From the NCBI GenBank assembly GCA_002371695.1, contig DFGG01000109.1, forward strand, positions 75,124 through 85,447: DNA of 10,324 nucleotides, read 5' to 3'. The DNA comes from a bacterium UBA3756 (GTDB lineage: Bacteria > Bacteroidota > Bacteroidia > Bacteroidales > Bacteroidaceae). This document shows positions 6,458-10,324 of the stretch, in pieces. A program made the position numbers and the translations under genes. Positions within the stretch are counted from its first letter, which is position 1; each line of letters begins with the position of its first letter. The notes beneath the pieces were generated by a model. The model saw nothing but the letters and a program-made list of their open reading frames with translations, was not told the origin of the DNA and did not search any database.

Positions 6458-7529
6458 TCTTATGAGGGTAGTCAATCATCTTACAGACAGGTTTCTCTAA
6501 GTCAATCAACACTGCTCCAAGAGACATTCCTGTGCCAAAAGCTGCAAACATAATTTTCTTCTTACCACCATCAGCAAAGAATTCATCGCAATGCTCGCAC
6601 ATAGTCACAGGAATAGTAGCACTACTGCTATTACCATACTTGGCAATGATATCACGAGGCATTCTTTCTTCTGTAACATTCATACGTTGTGCCAGTTTCT
6701 TCAGCGTAAAACTACTAGACTGATGGCAGACAAAAAAGTCTATATCATCCACCTTCTGACCATACTTGGCCATCAGTTCTTCCATCATCACAGGAGCCTG
6801 GTTTATTATAATGTTAAAAACCAAGTCACCCTGCATGACGAGATGCTGCTTTCCGCGCCAGTTGCCAAACTCATCCTCTTCCTCCTTTGTTGTCTCTGGG
6901 GTGATAGGCATACGAGATCCTCCCGCAGGGATATACACCGCAAAGGCATCCTTACCGTCATTCTTTAATGAGCAATATACACTATTACCACTATCTGTAT
7001 TTTCAATGATGCTGATAGTAATAGCATCACCCGTAATCGGTCTGCTCGCCCTGTCACGGGTTGACACTCTTGCAGAAAGCACATCTCCTGCTATCAGAAG
7101 GACTTTTTTATCCACCAATGAATTAAGGGTCATAAAGGAGTAGGCCAAACCTACGACATAGCCGCAACATCCTTGTGAGATATCAATGCAAACAACATCC
7201 TCATCGAAATCGAACTTTCCTTGAACAATATTAGAAATGGGAGGAATAAAATGGTCTGGCGAAGTGGTCGTCACAATAATAGCACCAATCTCACTCTCCT
7301 TAAAAATGCCGTCATTCAACATTTTCTGAATACCGAATACAGCGTAGTCACTCACTGTTTCCCCTTCTTTGGCAACACGACGCGAACCATATCCCATCAC
7401 CTTTTGGAGCTTTCTCATCTGACTTTCAGAGAAGGCATAATTGCTCGTTTCGTCCATGAAGTTCACGACATTGGATGGCAGAATGCTGTACATGGCAGAG
7501 ATAGTCTTGCCTTGATAAGATGTAACCAT
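6450..7529 (-). CDS. 3-oxoacyl-ACP synthase III (KAS III, FabH-like)
   Basis: This enzyme catalyses decarboxylative condensation of an acyl thioester starter with malonyl-ACP. The complete triad is visible: Cys121 in DISQGCCGY, His269 in FVCHQSSS and Asn300 in KYGNSSSATIP. The C-terminal glycine-rich AAFGTGMSLGAVLI (329-342) is typical of the thiolase fold. At 359 residues it is about 40 longer than E. coli FabH (317). Part of the excess is a charged stretch at about 205-230, so it looks like a specialised pathway paralogue rather than the housekeeping initiator. The ATG at 7527-7529 lies 2 bases after the stop of the adjacent carrier protein gene, pointing to that carrier as its direct partner. 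The starter substrate cannot be read from the sequence. Confidence 0.9.
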   Translation of the reverse strand: MVTSYQGKTISAMYSILPSNVVNFMDETSNYAFSESQMRKLQKVMGYGSRRVAKEGETVSDYAVFGIQKMLNDGIFKESEIGAIIVTTTSPDHFIPPISNIVQGKFDFDEDVVCIDISQGCCGYVVGLAYSFMTLNSLVDKKVLLIAGDVLSARVSTRDRASRPITGDAITISIIENTDSGNSVYCSLKNDGKDAFAVYIPAGGSRMPITPETTKEEEDEFGNWRGKQHLVMQGDLVFNIIINQAPVMMEELMAKYGQKVDDIDFFVCHQSSSFTLKKLAQRMNVTEERMPRDIIAKYGNSSSATIPVTMCEHCDEFFADGGKKKIMFAAFGTGMSLGAVLIDLEKPVCKMIDYPHKNA

Positions 7530-7531
7530 AG

Positions 7532-7762
7532 TTATTTCTTGTTCTTTTCTATCGTCTTGGCAATGGCGTCCACACTACAGAAGTTCTCTGCAACCACATC
7601 GGCTCCAGTAATAGCCACACCAAATTTTTCTTCTATCTCGTCCACAAGGCTAACCATATCAAAAGAATCAAGCATGCCCTCCTCAATAAAGTTGACACCC
7701 TCTTCCGTGAAGTCAAACTCTGGACGCAAGTCTGTTAAAATCTCAATAATCTTTTCTTTCAT
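7532..7762 (-). CDS. Acyl carrier protein (second carrier of the operon)
   Basis: This 76-residue acidic, helical carrier protein has the phosphopantetheine attachment motif GMLDSFDMVSLVDEIEEKFG, with Ser33 as the predicted modified residue. The usual DSLD has become DSFD, but the Asp-Ser pair and the following helix II are intact. The C-terminal part (ITGADVVAENFCSVDAIAKTIE) matches helices III and IV of the ACP fold. It lies 6 bases after the SDR gene and 2 bases before the KAS III gene, so it is the likely malonyl or beta-ketoacyl carrier for KAS III. No phosphopantetheinyl transferase is in the window, so modification must come from the host enzyme. Confidence 0.88.
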   Translation of the reverse strand: MKEKIIEILTDLRPEFDFTEEGVNFIEEGMLDSFDMVSLVDEIEEKFGVAITGADVVAENFCSVDAIAKTIEKNKK

Positions 7763-7768
7763 TTATTT

Positions 7769-8524
7769 CTAATTCAAAATAAAACCTCCATCAATTACTA
7801 AATTCGTACCTGTCACCCAACTAGATGCATCTGAAAGCAAATAGATGGCTCCATAGGCAATGTCTTCTGGCTTGCCCAAACGTTTTAGCGGATAATTGCC
7901 TTCCAAGTTACTGGTCAGTTGATTCTCCTCAAACATCTTATTGTTAAGATCCAAGATATTCGTAGGTATCAATCCAGGATTTATAGCATTGACACGAATA
8001 CCCTGTCCAGCCAATTCCAAGGCAGCGCCCTTAAGAAAGCCATTTAAAGCAGCTTTAGAGGCATTGTATGAAACATCGCCCTTGCTACCCACAAAAACAC
8101 CTACGATGGCTTCAATCAATACAATAGAAGTACCCCTAGTTATCTTCTTCTTTTTCAAGAGTCCTGATGTAATCATTATAGGAGCAACAGCATTGACATT
8201 AAATATATCCTCAATGTCATGACGCTTGAAATACTTAACCGGGCATACCTGAGGAATTCCGGCACATAGCACACAACCATCAAGAACTGGTACTTCTGCT
8301 ACAAGCCTTTCTATTTCCTCCTGCTTGGAGATATCAGCCTCAATTATCTGATGTCCGCCTCCCTCCAGCATTCTCAGGGTCTCATTTAGCCGGTTAACAT
8401 CACGACCATTTAAAATAAGCTGCGCCCCCATCTTGGAGCATTCAACAGCAATTCCTCTCCCAATACCGGAAGAGGAACCTGTCACCAAAATTTTCTTTCC
8501 TTCAAGAGAGAAAGGGTCCATCAT
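7769..8524 (-). CDS. SDR-family oxidoreductase (FabG-like), catalytic Ser replaced by Ala
   Basis: This is a classical 251-residue short-chain dehydrogenase/reductase; by context it is predicted to reduce a beta-ketoacyl-ACP to the 3-hydroxy form. TGSSSGIG (15-22) is the nucleotide-binding loop and NGRD (39-42) follows beta2, which is suggestive of NADPH. LCAGI (86-90), Asn111, YNASK with Tyr153 and Lys157, and NPGLIPT are all in place. The catalytic Ser, expected just before the VG of the ISS-x-x-G strand, reads IEAIVG, putting Ala139 in its place, with one extra residue before Tyr153. That could slow catalysis or mark a different substrate. The first ATG (8522-8524) overlaps the upstream carrier stop as ATGA; a second ATG follows immediately. 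The stop is 6 bases before the next carrier gene. Confidence 0.88.
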   Translation of the reverse strand: MMDPFSLEGKKILVTGSSSGIGRGIAVECSKMGAQLILNGRDVNRLNETLRMLEGGGHQIIEADISKQEEIERLVAEVPVLDGCVLCAGIPQVCPVKYFKRHDIEDIFNVNAVAPIMITSGLLKKKKITRGTSIVLIEAIVGVFVGSKGDVSYNASKAALNGFLKGAALELAGQGIRVNAINPGLIPTNILDLNNKMFEENQLTSNLEGNYPLKRLGKPEDIAYGAIYLLSDASSWVTGTNLVIDGGFILN

Positions 8525-8748
8525 AAAGAAGCCACGAAGTTAAAGATGTCCGCGATTGTTTTATGCGCACGCAGGTCAGCACCCGTGATAGTCTTGTGAT
8601 AATTGTCATCCACCATCGAGATGATTGATAAAGCTGTCAATGAATTCCACTCATCGAGCGACTTATAGTCTGTCTCCGGTGTGAACATTTCATAAGGAGT
8701 CTCATCAAACTCTCCAGCAAAATTATCAATAAATTCCTTTATATCCAT
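8521..8748 (-). CDS. Acyl carrier protein (first carrier of the operon)
   Basis: This 75-residue phosphopantetheine-binding protein has the carrier motif LDEWNSLTALSIISMVDD, with Ser36 as the predicted attachment site. The Trp-Asn-Ser-Leu context is the W(D/N)SL subtype, common in stand-alone carriers of Bacteroidetes biosynthetic and surface-polysaccharide loci. It differs from the fatty-acid-type DSL(D/E) site and from the other carrier of this operon. The end (TITGADLRAHKTIADIFNFV) fits helices III and IV. It starts 14 bases after the transacylase stop and overlaps the SDR start by 4 bases. Two unlike carriers suggest that one holds the starter acid activated by the adenylation enzyme and the other holds malonate; which does which is not decided by sequence. 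Confidence 0.87.
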   Translation of the reverse strand: MDIKEFIDNFAGEFDETPYEMFTPETDYKSLDEWNSLTALSIISMVDDNYHKTITGADLRAHKTIADIFNFVASL

Positions 8749-8762
8749 ATTCTTATTTTATG

Positions 8763-9701
8763 CTAATTATTAATAATTGAAAAATCATGTATCTTACCTT
8801 CATAAATAGGGGTTCGGAGAAGGGAGGTTACCATCGCTTCTGGCACCATTCGTTTCACAATTTTCTGAAGTGTATCATCTGTACCCACCTCATAGAATTC
8901 ACTCACGCCATCCCGGGCCATATTCATAGTAATATCTGTCCACTTTACAGGATAGGTCATCAACTTAATCTGATTGTCCAGAATTTCTTTTGGATCCGTA
9001 TGAGGCAAACCGTCTACATCCTGATAGATAGGAACTTGAGGTTTCATGAAATGAAGCTTTTTCAACTCTTCTGCAAGAATCGCGCCCTCTTCAGCAGAGT
9101 TTGGCGAATGGCCAACACCTTTCATAGGGAGCACAATAGCACGCTTTGCGCCCATCTCTTTCAGGATTTTACAAGCTTTCTTAATACTCATGCGAGCACC
9201 TGTCACAACAAGCTGTCCTGGTCCATTATAATTGGCAATATATAGATTCTCACCATCCTCCTCACCTACTTTTTTAAGGACTTCAAGCACTGTCTCGTCT
9301 TGTATTCCGATAATAGCCCCCATAGCACTGGGATGTTTTTGAAAGGCTTCATAAAACACCTGCCCACGAGTCTTAATAAAAGGCAGGGCTTCCTCAAAAG
9401 ACAAAGCCCCAGCAACCACCATTGCAGCATATTCACCAAGAGAATGGCCTGCCACACAATCTGGTCTCACCTCATCTTGAGCCATTGCCAATGCCACCTC
9501 ATAAATGAAGATAGCAGGCTGAGTATAGCGAGTATCCATCAACAACAATTCTGAGGCACTGAAGAGTGTATCAGAAAAACGTTCGTCTAAGATGTCATTC
9601 GCCTCTTCAAATATAGCCTTAGCTTTTGGAAATTTCTCATAGAGATCCTTTCCCATACCTTCTTTCTGGCAGCCTTGACCTGGGAACAAAAAAGCTTTCA
9701 T
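8763..9701 (-). CDS. Malonyl-CoA:ACP transacylase (FabD-like)
   Basis: This enzyme moves malonate from CoA to an acyl carrier protein. The 312-residue product begins MKAFLFPGQG. It contains the nucleophile elbow GHSLGE with Ser87, Arg112 in TRGQVF (which binds the malonyl carboxylate in the family), NYNGPGQLVVTG (157-168), and His198 in GVGHSP as the catalytic base. The residues after His198 (NSAEEG) depart from the usual PLM-type sequence. Arg112 argues for malonyl or methylmalonyl rather than acetyl. It is the first gene of the six-gene minus-strand operon, 60 bases downstream of pnp. It could be the cell's only FabD, but its place with specialised genes suggests a pathway copy. I give no symbol for that reason. 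Confidence 0.9.
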   Translation of the reverse strand: MKAFLFPGQGCQKEGMGKDLYEKFPKAKAIFEEANDILDERFSDTLFSASELLLMDTRYTQPAIFIYEVALAMAQDEVRPDCVAGHSLGEYAAMVVAGALSFEEALPFIKTRGQVFYEAFQKHPSAMGAIIGIQDETVLEVLKKVGEEDGENLYIANYNGPGQLVVTGARMSIKKACKILKEMGAKRAIVLPMKGVGHSPNSAEEGAILAEELKKLHFMKPQVPIYQDVDGLPHTDPKEILDNQIKLMTYPVKWTDITMNMARDGVSEFYEVGTDDTLQKIVKRMVPEAMVTSLLRTPIYEGKIHDFSIINN

Positions 9702-9728
9702 CCTATTCTATATTATAAAGGTGATATA

Positions 9729-9757
9729 ATAGCCCCCGCCGCACTGGCAGGGGCTAT
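9729..9757 (-). terminator. Strong hairpin after pnp
   Basis: ATAGCCCCTGCC and GGCGGGGGCTAT on the minus strand pair over 12 bases with one G-U and a 5-base loop, starting 4 bases after the pnp stop. The following bases (TATATCACC) contain no clean U-run, so termination may be incomplete. The hairpin could alternatively protect the pnp 3' end. Confidence 0.6.
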
Positions 9758-9761
9758 CTAC

Positions 9762-10324
9762 TTAAAAGTCCATGTTATCGAGCGAATCGCTAAAATCCTT
9801 CGGCGCCTCTTCCTGATGCTCAGGATGTGGGCGATGCTCACCACGATCGCGACGATCACGACGGTCTCCACGATCAGGACGACGGTCACGACGATCACCG
9901 CGCTCAGGGCGCTCACGACGCTCACCGCGTGCGGGACGCTCTACATAGTCGGCAGGCTTCTCAATCAGAACACGATGAGACAGCTTGTACTTGCCTGTCT
10001 TCGGATCAATTTCCAGCAACTTCACCTTAATCTTGTCACCTTCCTTGATACCAGCTTCCTCGACAGTCTCAAGGCGCTTCCAGTCGATTTCTGAAATATG
10101 AAGCAAGCCGTCCTTGCCAGGCATAATCTCAACGAAACAGCCATAAGGCATAATTGAGCGTACGGTACCCTCATATATCTCGCCTACCTCAGGGATGGCA
10201 ACGATAGCCTTAATCTTGGCAATAGCAGCATCAATGCTATCCTTGTTGGGAGCGCTAACCTGCACCTTACCAACGCCTTCGGTCTCATCGATAGTGATAG
10301 TAGCACCTGTATCCTCCTGCATCT
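9762..10324 (-). CDS. pnp: Polyribonucleotide nucleotidyltransferase (PNPase), C-terminal part (cut by window edge)
   Basis: PNPase is a 3'-to-5' phosphorolytic exoribonuclease acting in RNA decay. Only the last 187 or so codons are in the window. They start inside the KH RNA-binding domain at [11 protein letters not shown], followed by the S1 domain: [31 protein letters not shown] to about [10 protein letters not shown] (49-121 of the visible part). The catalytic PH domains lie to the right of the window. After the S1 domain comes a tail of about 65 residues, with an Arg/Asp/Glu/Gly-rich repeat and the acidic end [16 protein letters not shown]. The gene shares its strand with the biosynthetic operon, separated by a hairpin, so read-through could feed that operon. 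Confidence 0.95.
   Translation of the reverse strand, partial: MQEDTGATITIDETEGVGKVQVSAPNKDSIDAAIAKIKAIVAIPEVGEIYEGTVRSIMPYGCFVEIMPGKDGLLHISEIDWKRLETVEEAGIKEGDKIKVKLLEIDPKTGKYKLSHRVLIEKPADYVERPARGERRERPERGDRRDRRPDRGDRRDRRDRGEHRPHPEHQEEAPKDFSDSLDNMDF
9843..9932 (-). repeat. Arg/Asp-rich repeat region in the PNPase tail
   Basis: This stretch encodes degenerate units such as [15 protein letters not shown] and [12 protein letters not shown]. On the plus strand it shows as recurring cgacgatcacgacgg-like units. It is probably an unstructured RNA-binding tail. The repeat is seen directly; its function is inference from similar basic tails on RNA enzymes. Confidence 0.75.

Noticed and set aside
6450..6475. 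Longer MBL protein starting at TTG (6475)
   Set aside because: The ATG at 6457 gives an N-terminus that fits the family and a compact 8-base overlap with the upstream stop; the TTG start adds six unneeded residues.
6450..9701. Housekeeping fatty-acid synthesis operon
   Set aside because: It has no FabF-type synthase, dehydratase or enoyl reductase; it carries two atypical carriers, an SDR lacking its Ser, and an MBL hydrolase.
9729..9757. Inverted repeat as a transposon end or attachment site
   Set aside because: It is a single hairpin directly after the pnp stop, with no second copy and no recombinase gene in the window.

Overview
The window looks like chromosomal DNA from a Bacteroidales bacterium, most likely Prevotella or a close relative. 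The evidence is the gene order rplM-rpsI-rpsB-tsf, an S2 protein with an Ala/Glu-rich tail, a PNPase ending in an Arg/Asp-rich tail, the near absence of Shine-Dalgarno sequences, and two exact matches to the Bacteroidetes -7 promoter box TAnnTTTG. The genus is an inference.

Layout. Bases 1-2257 (minus strand) hold a ribosomal protein operon read right to left: rplM (L13), rpsI (S9), rpsB (S2) and the start of tsf (EF-Ts, cut by the window edge). It appears to be driven from a promoter near 2477-2484 and preceded by a roughly 210-base leader that can fold into several hairpins. Bases 9762-10324 (minus strand) hold the 3' end of pnp, followed by a strong GC-rich hairpin.

Between these two core loci lies a compact set of nine genes (2692-9701) in two convergent operons. 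The plus-strand operon encodes a free-standing amino-acid-type adenylation enzyme, a GNAT acyltransferase and an AAC(3)-fold N-acyltransferase. The minus-strand operon, in transcription order, encodes a malonyl-CoA:ACP transacylase, an acyl carrier protein, an SDR ketoreductase that lacks the usual catalytic Ser, a second carrier protein, a KAS III ketosynthase with an intact Cys-His-Asn triad, and a metallo-beta-lactamase-fold hydrolase. Genes within each operon overlap or lie a few bases apart, except for a 36-base gap before the AAC(3) gene. The last genes of the two operons overlap tail to tail by 24 bases.

Read together (inference), the cluster is a small dissociated pathway. One enzyme activates a carboxylic or amino acid, one loads malonate on a carrier, KAS III performs a single two-carbon extension, and the SDR may reduce the beta-keto group. 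The product would leave by N-acyl transfer (GNAT or AAC(3)) or by hydrolysis (MBL). No chain-elongating KAS I/II, dehydratase, enoyl reductase, glycosyltransferase, transporter or regulator is present, so the product should be small. I do not recognise this exact gene set as a characterised system; its parts resemble acyl-modification cassettes of surface polysaccharides and the PqsA/PqsD/PqsE logic of alkylquinolone synthesis. This cluster is the most interesting content of the window.
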